Source: Methylobacterium sp. (GTDB lineage: Bacteria; Pseudomonadota; Alphaproteobacteria; Rhizobiales; Beijerinckiaceae). Taken from it: a stretch of 6,895 nt of DNA. The position numbers were made by a program, and so were the translations under genes. Below are positions 1 through 6,895 of this stretch, piece by piece. The stretch spans positions 1 through 6,895 of the forward strand of contig JAJKJG010000007.1 of assembly GCA_021154065.1 (NCBI GenBank), given 5' to 3'. How positions within the stretch are numbered: position 1 is the first letter of the stretch; each line of letters begins with the position of its first letter. A model generated the notes under the pieces. That model worked only from the letters and a program-made list of their open reading frames with translations. It was not told the origin of the DNA and did no database searches.

Positions 1-193
1 CGGCTTTGGTGGTATAAAGCCCTATTTTCGGGTACGCGGCGAGCTGTGGGCCCGAGTCACCCGGGCGCTCGCCTTCGATTTGATCGCGCTTGGCGAGGAG
101 CGGGCTATTGGAGAAACCCGCATGTTCGGTGTTAGTGTAGGGGGCGATTTTTATTCCATTGCTCCCGCATCGGAGGCGGCAGACCTCTCATGA
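1..193 (+). CDS. DUF1285 family protein, C-terminal part (5' end outside window)
   Basis: An open frame enters from the left edge (first whole codon at base 2) and ends at the TGA at 191-193, giving 63 visible residues. The visible segment has PYFRVRGELWARVTRALAFDL followed by a MFGVSVGGDFYSIAP-like strand and a short acidic tail. This resembles the end of DUF1285 proteins, small conserved proteins of unknown function that precede the Nudix gene in many alphaproteobacteria. The family call rests on remembered sequence pattern plus the neighbouring genes and was not searched. Its stop overlaps the next start as ATGA (190-193), so translation is probably coupled. Base composition is about 60% G+C, clearly lower than in the genes that follow, with codons such as ATA, TTT, TAT and ATT that are rare further along. 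Function is not known. Confidence 0.72.
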   Translation, partial: GFGGIKPYFRVRGELWARVTRALAFDLIALGEERAIGETRMFGVSVGGDFYSIAPASEAADLS

Positions 194-837
194 TGCTCGC
201 GACGATCGAATCGGACGCGTTCGAGCAGCGCGCGCTCGACTATCTGAGGAGCGAGCCGCCCGGCATCCTCGATCCGAAGGGCAATCCGACCGGCGATCAC
301 GAATTGGAGATGGACGGGCGCCCGTTCGTCATGGCGTCGCTGCCGAAGCCCGCCGCCGTCCTGGTGCCGATCGTCATGCACGCCGACGAGCCGACCGTGC
401 TCCTGACCGAGCGCGCCTCGAACCTGCGCGATCATTCCGGCCAGATCGCCTTCCCGGGCGGCAAGATCGACGCCGACGATCCCTCGCCGCTCGACACCGC
501 GCTGCGCGAGGCCGACGAGGAGATCGGGCTCGACCGGCGGCTCGTGCGGCCGCTCGGCTATCTCGACAGCTACCTGTCGTCGAGCGGCTACATCGTGTTT
601 CCGGCGGTCGGCGTGGTCACGCCGCGCTTCGAGCTCACCCTCAACCGGCATGAGGTCGCCGACGTCTTCGAGGTGCCGCTGTCCTTCCTGATGGACCCGG
701 CAAACCACGAGATCCACGCCCGCGAGTGGAAGGGCCGCATCCGCCAGTACTACGCCATCCCGTTCCGCGACCGCTACATCTGGGGCGTCACGGCCGGCAT
801 CCTTCGCAATCTCTACGTCAGGCTCTATGAGTCGTAA
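190..837 (+). CDS. CoA pyrophosphatase, NudL-like Nudix hydrolase
   Basis: This 215-residue Nudix hydrolase probably cleaves coenzyme A and its derivatives to 4'-phosphopantetheine and 3',5'-ADP in the cytoplasm. The CoA-type (UPF0035) signature is visible at residues 71-94: LLTER, then LRDHSGQIAFPGGKID. The Nudix helix follows as TALREADEEIGL at 103-114, with E107, E110 and E111 as likely metal ligands. Spacing from GG to RE matches what I recall of E. coli NudL. Near the C-terminus, EVADVFEVPLSFLM (155-168) and RYIWGVTAGILRNL (195-208) also match the family. The ATG at 190 overlaps the upstream stop; a GGAGG at 172-176 lies 13 bases upstream, a little far, and the next codon (193) is also ATG, so either may be used. 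The family is secure. CoA as substrate is inferred from the signature, and related short acyl-CoAs remain possible. Confidence 0.93.
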   Translation: MMLATIESDAFEQRALDYLRSEPPGILDPKGNPTGDHELEMDGRPFVMASLPKPAAVLVPIVMHADEPTVLLTERASNLRDHSGQIAFPGGKIDADDPSPLDTALREADEEIGLDRRLVRPLGYLDSYLSSSGYIVFPAVGVVTPRFELTLNRHEVADVFEVPLSFLMDPANHEIHAREWKGRIRQYYAIPFRDRYIWGVTAGILRNLYVRLYES

Positions 838-838
838 G

Positions 839-874
839 GCGGGCGAACGCCCGCGGTGAGCGGGCGGCGCCCGC
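839..874 (+). other. Tandem GC-rich hairpins with alternative pairing in nudL-DUF6111 gap
   Basis: The 68-bp gap between the Nudix gene and the DUF6111 gene contains four mutually complementary arms: GCGGGCG (839-845), CGCCCGC (848-854), GCGGGC (860-865) and GCCCGC (869-874). Arms 1+2 and 3+4 can form two adjacent hairpins. Arms 2+3 can instead pair across a 5-base loop (GGTGA), which excludes the other two. No T-run follows, so a classical intrinsic terminator is not supported. The structure could slow RNA decay or ribosomes, or simply reflect GC-rich sequence. The repeats are directly seen; any role is speculation. Confidence 0.45.
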
Positions 875-905
875 GCCGACGCGACCTGACGAGGACCCCT
901 GAGCG

Positions 906-1163
906 ATGTTTCGAGCGTTCTTCGAAGAAGCGCTCCTGTTTCTCATCCCCTTCGCGATCTTCGCCCTCTATCTGATCCTGAGGCGGCGCAACCCTTTCCT
1001 GTGGGCGCATTGGAGCGACCAGAGCTTCTGGCTCGTCGTCGCCGGCCTGACCATCGCGGCGGGCTCGCTCCTCTACACCGGGCTCACCGCCGAGCGCCAT
1101 GAGGGCGCGTTCGTGCCGCCCCATCTCGAGAACGGCCGCGTCGTTCCCGGGCAGTTCCGGTGA
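906..1163 (+). CDS. DUF6111 family small membrane protein
   Basis: This 85-residue protein has two predicted membrane segments: residues about 9-25 (ALLFLIPFAIFALYLIL) and about 42-59 (FWLVVAGLTIAAGSLLYT). A basic RRR turn and an aromatic loop (NPFLWAHWSDQ) lie between them, and the polar tail ends PPHLENGRVVPGQF. That tail and the position immediately before the CCA-adding enzyme are typical of DUF6111 proteins in Hyphomicrobiales; this is recalled, not searched. Biochemical function is unknown. GAGGA at 891-895, 10 bases before the ATG, is a good ribosome binding site and supports this start. The TGA stop at 1161-1163 overlaps the GTG of the next gene, so the two are probably translationally coupled. 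Nothing in it suggests a link to tRNA maturation beyond position. Confidence 0.85.
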   Translation: MFRAFFEEALLFLIPFAIFALYLILRRRNPFLWAHWSDQSFWLVVAGLTIAAGSLLYTGLTAERHEGAFVPPHLENGRVVPGQFR

Positions 1164-2410
1164 ACGCCGCCGATCGCCCGCTCTTGGCCGAGCTCTTGTC
1201 GCGCCCGGCGCTGAGGCGCCTCATCGCGGCGCTCGACGGCGACGGCGAGGAGACGCGCATCGTCGGCGGCGCGGTGCGCAACGCCCTTCTCGGGCGCCCG
1301 GTCGCCGACGTCGACCTCGCGACGACCGCGACGCCCGACACCGTCGCGGCGCGGGCGAAGGCGGCGGGCTTCAAGCCGGTGCCGACCGGGATCGCGCACG
1401 GCACCGTCACCGTCGTCGCCGACGGCGCGCCTTACGAGGTCACGACCCTGCGCGAGGATGTCGAGACCCATGGCCGGCGCGCCACGGTCCGCTTCGGACG
1501 CGACTTCCGGGCCGACGCGCAACGGCGCGACTTCACCATCAACGCCCTCTCGGTCGGCGCCGACGGGACGGTGCACGACTACGTCGGCGGCTTGGCGGAT
1601 CTCGAGGCGCATCGCGTCGTCTTCATCGGCGAGCCGGCGGCGCGCATCCGGGAGGACTACCTGCGCATCCTGCGCTTCTTCCGCTTCCACGCCGCCTACG
1701 GGGAGGGCCCGCTCGATCCGGCCGGCTTCTCGGCGGCGCTCGCGGAGCGGTCCGGGCTCGCGATGCTGTCGCGCGAGCGGGTCCGCGCCGAGCTCCTGAA
1801 GCTTCTCGCGGCGCGGCGCGCCGTCGAGGTCGTGCAGGCGCTTGCCGATTCGGGCTTCGCGCAGCGTTTCCTCGGCGGCGTCGTCGAGATCGGACGCTTC
1901 GCCCGCGCCGTCGGCTTCGAGCACGAGGAGGGCGGGCATCCGGACCCGGTCCACCGCCTCGCGGCGCTCGCCGTGATGGTGGCGGAAGACGCCGACCGCC
2001 TGCGCGACCTCCTGCGCCTGTCCGGCGCCGAGCACGCCCGCCTTGCCGCCTATGCCGCGGTCCTCGCCCGGATGAAGTCGCGGGCCGAGCCCCTCGACGC
2101 CGCCGCCGTTCGGCGCTTCGTCGCCGAGGCCGGGATCGCGACCGTTCGCGACGTCCTCACCGCGACCGAGGGCGAGCCGCGCCCGCGCCTCACCGGCGAC
2201 GGGCTTCAGGCCTACCGCCGGTTCGCGGCCGGCGAGGAGGCGGCGCCGCAGTTCCCGCTCAAAGGCGCCGACCTCGTCCGCCGCGGCATCGCCAAGGGGC
2301 CGGAGGTCGGCCGCCGGCTCGAGCGCGCCCGCGAGGCATGGCTCGCCGAGGGCTGCCTGCTCGACCCGGCTGCGACGGCGCGCTTGCTCGATGTCGCGCT
2401 CGCACCCTGA
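1160..2410 (+). CDS. cca: CCA tRNA nucleotidyltransferase (class II)
   Basis: The enzyme adds or repairs the 3'-terminal CCA of tRNAs from CTP and ATP in the cytoplasm, without a nucleic acid template. Visible class II features, in order, are: the nucleotidyltransferase motif RIVGGAVRNALLG (33-45) with catalytic DVD (50-52); RRDFTINAL (122-130), which sets ribose/NTP binding; the nucleotide-selecting EDxxR at E165-R169 inside RIREDYLRILRFFRFH; and the neck motif SRERVRAELLKLL (204-216). The C-terminal body is helical and ends in GPEVGRRLERAREAWLAEG (380-398). At 416 residues it matches the alphaproteobacterial form, and I see no HD phosphohydrolase domain. The start is GTG, overlapping the DUF6111 stop as GTGA. 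There is no strong Shine-Dalgarno sequence, which fits translation coupled to the upstream gene. Family assignment is firm; the poly(A) polymerase alternative is unlikely in this lineage and context. Confidence 0.95.
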   Translation: MNAADRPLLAELLSRPALRRLIAALDGDGEETRIVGGAVRNALLGRPVADVDLATTATPDTVAARAKAAGFKPVPTGIAHGTVTVVADGAPYEVTTLREDVETHGRRATVRFGRDFRADAQRRDFTINALSVGADGTVHDYVGGLADLEAHRVVFIGEPAARIREDYLRILRFFRFHAAYGEGPLDPAGFSAALAERSGLAMLSRERVRAELLKLLAARRAVEVVQALADSGFAQRFLGGVVEIGRFARAVGFEHEEGGHPDPVHRLAALAVMVAEDADRLRDLLRLSGAEHARLAAYAAVLARMKSRAEPLDAAAVRRFVAEAGIATVRDVLTATEGEPRPRLTGDGLQAYRRFAAGEEAAPQFPLKGADLVRRGIAKGPEVGRRLERAREAWLAEGCLLDPAATARLLDVALAP

Positions 2411-2446
2411 CTCGACTTAAGGCCGCGCCTATGGCGACATGGGGCC

Positions 2447-2710
2447 ATGTCCCGCGCCCCGCGAACGCCGGCCGACATCGCTTCCCGTATTTCCGCCCGG
2501 CGCGGGCGCGAGGCGGCAGACGATTGGCGTCAGTCCGGCACCTGGCGCCGACAGACCTTCAGGCTGCCCCGCGGCGAGGCCCGCGAGACCGCGAAGGCCT
2601 GGTTCGAGCGCTATCCGAAGGCCGCCTACCTGACCAAGGTCGAGAGCTGGCGCGTCACCGAGGACGGGCTGATCGAGTTCACCATGCGGCGGCTGCCGAC
2701 GGCCGATTAG
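2447..2710 (+). CDS. Small basic protein of unknown function
   Basis: This 87-residue protein is strongly basic in its N-terminal 40 residues (RTPADIASRISARRGREAADDWRQ). A moderately acidic, aromatic C-terminal half follows (AWFERYPKAAYLTKVESWRVTEDGLIEFTMRRLP), which reads like a helix and then two beta strands. I do not recognise a named domain. No signal peptide, membrane segment or cysteine is present, so a soluble cytoplasmic protein is likely. Coding is supported by high third-position G/C, a plausible amino-acid pattern, and a tight fit between cca (36-bp gap) and the permease gene (13-bp gap) on the same strand. The ATG at 2447 has only a weak G-rich stretch upstream, so the start is moderately certain. 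It could bind nucleic acid through the basic N-terminus, but nothing shows this directly. The stop is TAG. Confidence 0.75.
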   Translation: MSRAPRTPADIASRISARRGREAADDWRQSGTWRRQTFRLPRGEARETAKAWFERYPKAAYLTKVESWRVTEDGLIEFTMRRLPTAD

Positions 2711-2723
2711 CCCCCAGGCCGCG

Positions 2724-3479
2724 ATGGAGGTCTCGCTTCTCGGCATCCCGCTCTGGCAGTTTCTCGCCGTCGCCTGCGTCTCCTTCGCGGCCTCGATCGT
2801 CGGCGGGCTTGCCGGCTACGGGACCGGGCTTCTCTTACCGCTGGTGCTCGTGCCGACGGTCGGGCCGGAGCCGGTCGTGCCGATCATCGGCGTCACGGCG
2901 CTGTTCACCAATGGCGGGCGCGTCGCGGCCTTCTGGCGCCACATCGACGCCGCGCGGGCGTTGCGCGTCTTCGTCGTCGCGCTGCCGTGCACGGTCGCGT
3001 CCGCCACCTTCTACACGTGGCTGTCTGGACGCGGCGTCAGCCTGCTCCTCGGCCTGACGCTCTTGCTGCTCGTGCCGTTGCGGCGCCTCCTGGCGCGCTT
3101 GCGCTTCGTGCTCGGACGAGGCGGGCTCGTGCCCGCGGCGGCGGTCTACGGCACGCTCGCCGGCGGCACGACCGGCTCCGGCGTAGTGCTGATCTCGATC
3201 CTCATGGCGTCGGGGCTGCAAGGCTCGGCGGTGATCGCGACCGACGCCGTCATCTCGATCGGCATCGGCGTCGTCAAGACGCTGACCTTCGGCGTCGCCG
3301 GGGCGCTCGGCCCGCCGCTCTTGGTCTTCGCCGGGCTGATCGGGCTTGCGACCTTTCCGGGCGGCTTCGTCGCGCGCGCCATCGCCGACCGCCTGAGCGT
3401 GCGGGTGCACAACGCGATCCTCGACGGCGCCGTCATCGTCGGCGCGACCGGGCTCCTCTGGCGCGGGCTTTTTGGCTGA
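2724..3479 (+). CDS. TauE/SafE-family membrane permease
   Basis: This 251-residue, very hydrophobic protein has about seven to eight predicted membrane segments (roughly residues 10-30, 35-60, 79-98, 104-121, 136-162, 168-192, 197-217 and 230-248). Glycine-rich repeats near the start of each half, SIVGGLAGYGTGLLLPLVL (24-42) and YGTLAGGTTGSGVVLISIL (142-160), reflect the internal duplication typical of the TauE/SafE (DUF81) family. Members export sulfite, sulfoacetate or other small organic or sulfur anions across the inner membrane, but the substrate cannot be read from the sequence. No sulfur-metabolism gene lies next to it; the neighbours are cca and a small unknown protein. The ATG lies 13 bp after the previous stop, which suggests co-transcription, with no strong ribosome binding site visible. 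Its TGA stop is the first three bases of a repeated 18-bp sequence, so the end of the gene abuts or has been shaped by that repeat. Confidence 0.85.
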   Translation: MEVSLLGIPLWQFLAVACVSFAASIVGGLAGYGTGLLLPLVLVPTVGPEPVVPIIGVTALFTNGGRVAAFWRHIDAARALRVFVVALPCTVASATFYTWLSGRGVSLLLGLTLLLLVPLRRLLARLRFVLGRGGLVPAAAVYGTLAGGTTGSGVVLISILMASGLQGSAVIATDAVISIGIGVVKTLTFGVAGALGPPLLVFAGLIGLATFPGGFVARAIADRLSVRVHNAILDGAVIVGATGLLWRGLFG

Positions 3480-3513
3480 GCATGATCCGCTCGGTTGAGC
3501 ATGATCCGCTCGG
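3477..3513. repeat. Two tandem 18-bp direct repeats at the tauE 3' end
   Basis: The sequence TGAGCATGATCCGCTCGG occurs twice, at 3477-3494 and 3496-3513, identical and separated by one T. The first TGA is the stop codon of the TauE-like gene. The GAGCATGATCCG core resembles a short intergenic motif I recall as frequent in Hyphomicrobiales genomes; this was not searched. The second copy continues into the left arm of the larger inverted repeat (3504-3629). The role is unknown. Confidence 0.8.
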
Positions 3514-3629
3514 ACTGAAGCAGCGCCTCAAAGCGGCGACGCGTCCCGGCGCAATTCCCCTCCCCCCTTGTGGGGGAGGAGGAATGCGCCGTCGAGCCCG
3601 GAGCTTCGCCGGATTCAGTCCGAGCGGAT
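3504..3629. repeat. Nested palindromic (MITE-like) element between convergent genes
   Basis: A 16-bp perfect inverted repeat, ATCCGCTCGGACTGAA at 3504-3519 and its reverse complement at 3614-3629, encloses a second strong hairpin at 3548-3590. The element contains no credible coding sequence. It fills most of the 167-bp gap between tauE (+) and hemF (-), whose 3' ends face each other. The architecture of terminal inverted repeats around an internal palindrome, about 126 bp in total, resembles small non-autonomous or REP/MITE-like repeats. No target-site duplication is obvious. It may also act as a transcription barrier or 3'-end stabiliser for both transcripts. Mobility is inferred and would need other genomic copies to support it. 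Confidence 0.6.
3548..3590. terminator. Strong hairpin, possible bidirectional 3'-end signal of tauE and hemF
   Basis: About 18 base pairs can form between 3548-3566 and 3572-3590 with single-base bulges at A3553 and A3580 and a 5-base loop (CTTGT). The upper stem is CCTCCCCC against GGGGGAGG. It stands between convergent genes and would fold in RNA of either strand. No T-run follows on either side, so it is not a standard Rho-independent terminator. It may instead protect 3' ends or mark a repeat family, since C-tract/G-tract hairpins with a CTTGTG-type loop are common between genes in alphaproteobacteria (recalled, not searched). Confidence 0.5.
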
Positions 3630-3646
3630 TCCGCGCTCGCTAAGAC

Positions 3647-4540
3647 CTACGGCCAGCGCACCGTCGGCGGCATCGAGGAGAGAATGGATTCGACGTTGCC
3701 GCCGGTCTTGAGGCCGAAGATCGTGCCGCGGTCGTAGAGCAGGTTGAACTCGACATAGCGCCCGCGCCGCACCTGCTGCTCGTGCCGGTCGGCCTCCGTC
3801 CAAGGCGTCGCGAAGTTGCGGCGCACGATCTGCGGATAGACCGCCAGGAAGGCCTCGCCGACGTCGCGCGTGAAGGCGAAATCCTCGTCCGGATCGCCCG
3901 ACCAATGATAGTCGAAGAAGATGCCGCCGACGCCGCGCATCTCGCCGCGGTGCCTAAGGAAGAAGTACTCGTCGCACCACGCCTTGTAGCGCTCGTAATC
4001 GGCGGACGGGTGGCCCTCGCAGGCGCCGCGCATCGCGGCATGGAAGGCGAGGGTGTCGGGGTCGCCCGCGGTGCGCCTTCGGTCGAGCATCGGCGTGAGA
4101 TCGGCGCCGCCGCCGAACCAGGGCTTCGTCGTCACGACGAAGCGGGTGTTCATGTGCACGGTCGGGACGTGCGGGTTCCAGGGGTGCGCGATCACCGAGA
4201 TGCCGGCCGCCCAGAAGCGCGGGTCCTCGGCCGCGCCCGGGATCTGGCCGCGGAACTCCGGCGCGAATTCGCCGTGCACGGTCGAGACGTGGACGCCGAC
4301 CTTCTCGAACACGCGGCCGCGCATCAGCGCCATGACGCCGCCGCCGCCGGCCGCGCCGCCGTGGTCGGTGCGCGACCAGGACTTCGGCGCGAAGCGGCCG
4401 GCGCTCGTCGCTTGCGGATCGAACGGCCCCGCGGCCTCGTCCTCGAGCCGCTCGAGCGCCGCGCAGATGCGGTCGCGCAGCGACGCGAACCAGGTCGGCG
4501 CGTCGCCCTGCAGGCGGTGGACGGGCTCGGTCTCGGGCAC
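3647..4540 (-). CDS. hemF: Oxygen-dependent coproporphyrinogen III oxidase
   Basis: HemF converts coproporphyrinogen III to protoporphyrinogen IX with O2 by two oxidative decarboxylations in cytoplasmic haem synthesis. The 297-residue protein shows the family blocks in order: [19 protein letters not shown] (66-84), [17 protein letters not shown] (119-135) with conserved H129, [10 protein letters not shown] (141-150) with D147, GGIFFDYHW (205-213), and the long C-terminal signature from [14 protein letters not shown] through [13 protein letters not shown] (260-292). Length is normal and no key block is missing. The start is GTG (4538-4540, read on the minus strand), with a GGAGA about nine bases upstream and no in-frame ATG nearby. 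trmL ends 22 bp upstream on the same strand, so the two are probably one operon. The oxygen-requiring enzyme implies aerobic or microaerobic growth; an oxygen-independent HemN may exist elsewhere. Assignment is firm. Confidence 0.96.
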   Translation of the reverse strand: MPETEPVHRLQGDAPTWFASLRDRICAALERLEDEAAGPFDPQATSAGRFAPKSWSRTDHGGAAGGGGVMALMRGRVFEKVGVHVSTVHGEFAPEFRGQIPGAAEDPRFWAAGISVIAHPWNPHVPTVHMNTRFVVTTKPWFGGGADLTPMLDRRRTAGDPDTLAFHAAMRGACEGHPSADYERYKAWCDEYFFLRHRGEMRGVGGIFFDYHWSGDPDEDFAFTRDVGEAFLAVYPQIVRRNFATPWTEADRHEQQVRRGRYVEFNLLYDRGTIFGLKTGGNVESILSSMPPTVRWP

Positions 4541-4562
4541 GGCTGAGGTTCTCCGGCGCCCG

Positions 4563-5028
4563 CTATGGCACCGGCGGCGCGGGCGGGAAAGCGCCGGGCG
4601 GGAAAGCGTGGGTCTGCCGCAGCGCCTCGCCGATGATCATTGCGGCAGCGACCGCGACGTTGAGCGAGCGCAGGCCCGGCCGCATCGGCACGATGGACCT
4701 CCTCCGGCACGCCGGCCGATTCGCGCCCGAGAAGAACGACGTCGCTCGCGCCGAAAGCGAAGCCGGTATAGGGCGTCGCGGCTTTCGTTGTCGCGAGCAC
4801 GAGGCGAAGCCCGCGCTCGGCGCGAAACGCCTCGAAGGCGCGCCAGGAAGGGTGGCGCGTGACGTCGAGATGCTCAAGGTAGTCGAGCCCGGCGCGGCGG
4901 AAGTTGCGGTCGGAGACGTCGAAGCCGGCCGGCTCGACGATGTCGACCTCAACGCCAAGGCAGGCCGCCAGGCGCAGCATGGTGCCGGTGTTCTGCGGGA
5001 TGTCGGGCTGGTAGAGAGCAAGGCGCAC
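4563..5028 (-). pseudogene. trmL: tRNA (cytidine/uridine-34 2'-O)-methyltransferase, frame broken
   Basis: TrmL is a SPOUT (trefoil-knot) enzyme that methylates the ribose of wobble base 34 in certain leucine tRNAs using SAM. Residues 1-112 (5028 to 4693) are clearly TrmL: MRLALYQPDIPQNTG, FRRAGLDYLEH, VLATTKA and the SAM-knot motif LLGRESAGVPEEVH. The last 43 codons (4694 to 4565) are also clearly TrmL, with VPMRPGLRSLNVAVAAAM and GEALRQT, but they lie in another frame. The six or seven residues usually found between VPEEVH and IPMRPG are missing. Loss of about 20 bp fits both the missing linker and the frame change. Read straight through, the first frame continues with nonsense to 4324, losing the knot's third motif. 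AGGAAG lies seven bases before the GTG start, so initiation signals are intact. An assembly error is possible. TrmL is non-essential in E. coli as I recall, so real loss is also plausible. Confidence 0.82.
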
Positions 5029-5106
5029 GCGCCGTCTTCCTGCGACGACGGCGCCCCGGTCAAGTGGCCGGCGCGATGACTATGTAGGGGGCTCGCCCTG
5101 AGGGCG

Positions 5107-5180
5107 GTCATCCCGGGCGGCCGCAGGCCGACCCGGGATCCATGGATCCCGGCTCTCCGCTTCGCTCCGGCCGGGATGAC
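5107..5180. repeat. Intergenic palindromic repeat with perfect 20-bp palindrome core
   Basis: Outer arms GTCATCCCGG (5107-5116) and CCGGGATGAC (5171-5180) are perfect inverted repeats. They enclose a perfect 20-bp palindrome at 5133-5152 (CCGGGATCCATGGATCCCGG). A small hairpin, CGCCC-TGA-GGGCG (5094-5106), lies just to the left. Sequences of this type, with a TCATCCCGG end and a GGATCCATGGATCC core, are a recognisable dispersed intergenic repeat of Hyphomicrobiales in my memory; copy number in this genome cannot be seen here. The right arm ends 15 bp before the ABC transporter start codon, so the element would be part of that gene's leader RNA if transcription starts to its left. Confidence 0.75.
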
Positions 5181-5195
5181 AAATGAGAAGTGGTT

Positions 5196-6895
<1,700 letters not shown>

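Noticed and set aside
1099..3057. A 652-codon open frame on the plus strand overlapping cca, the small gene and tauE.
   Set aside because: It is an Arg/Ala/Pro-rich out-of-frame product of high-GC DNA covering three well-supported genes. It has no domain of its own.
3548..3590. A classical Rho-independent terminator between tauE and hemF.
   Set aside because: The hairpin is strong, but no T-run follows on either strand. It is listed only as a possible 3'-end signal.
3477..3629. A CRISPR-like array because of tandem repeats.
   Set aside because: There are only two direct copies with a one-base spacer plus one inverted partial copy, and no cas genes. It does not have the repeat-spacer structure.
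2987..3643. A 218-codon plus-strand frame running through the tauE-hemF gap.
   Set aside because: It is an Arg-rich shadow of tauE that continues by chance into the palindromic gap. Nothing in the gap looks coding.
4685..4705. Programmed ribosomal frameshifting in trmL.
   Set aside because: There is no slippery heptamer or stop-codon context at the junction, and the linker residues between the two motifs are missing, which frameshifting would not replace.
5058..5086. A sigma-70-like promoter for the ABC transporter (TATGTA at 5081-5086, GGTCAA 17 bp upstream).
   Set aside because: The -35 box matches poorly, and single hexamer matches are weak evidence in an alphaproteobacterium. Not annotated.

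Overview
The window is GC-rich chromosomal DNA (roughly 70% G+C by eye; about 60% in the first 180 bases) from an alphaproteobacterium, most likely of the order Hyphomicrobiales (Rhizobiales). The reasons are the gene order DUF1285 / CoA-type Nudix hydrolase / DUF6111 / CCA-adding enzyme, an oxygen-dependent hemF placed beside a trmL-type methyltransferase, and intergenic palindromes of the types common in that order. Most of the content is housekeeping and conserved. I see no phage, CRISPR, toxin-antitoxin, transposase, tRNA or rRNA gene, and no convincing new multi-gene system.

Left block (1-3479, all + strand). The tail of a DUF1285 protein overlaps a NudL-like CoA pyrophosphatase by ATGA. 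A 68-bp gap with mutually complementary GC-rich arms follows, then a small DUF6111 membrane protein whose stop overlaps the GTG start of the class II CCA tRNA nucleotidyltransferase (GTGA). After that come an unrecognised 87-residue basic protein and a TauE/SafE-family membrane permease. The short gaps and start/stop overlaps suggest one or two co-transcribed units with coupled translation.

Centre (3480-3646). This is the gap between convergent genes tauE (+) and hemF (-). It holds two tandem copies of an 18-bp sequence, a 16-bp inverted repeat, and a strong nested hairpin. It looks like a mobile or repetitive palindromic element that now separates the two 3' ends.

Right block. On the - strand, trmL (5028-4563) is followed 22 bp later by hemF (4540-3647), an apparent operon. 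trmL is broken. The N-terminal 112 residues and the C-terminal 43 residues are both clearly TrmL, but they lie in different frames and the short linker expected between them is missing. About 20 bp therefore seem to have been lost, either in the genome or in the assembly. A divergent gap (5029-5195) carries a second palindromic repeat ending 15 bp before an ABC exporter-type permease/ATPase (+), which runs off the right edge after 566 visible residues.

Functionally the window mixes tRNA maturation (CCA addition, wobble 2'-O-methylation), cofactor turnover and synthesis (CoA pyrophosphatase, haem synthesis by HemF) and membrane transport (TauE-like permease, ABC transporter). The points most worth a second look are the trmL frame break and the two intergenic palindromic repeats.
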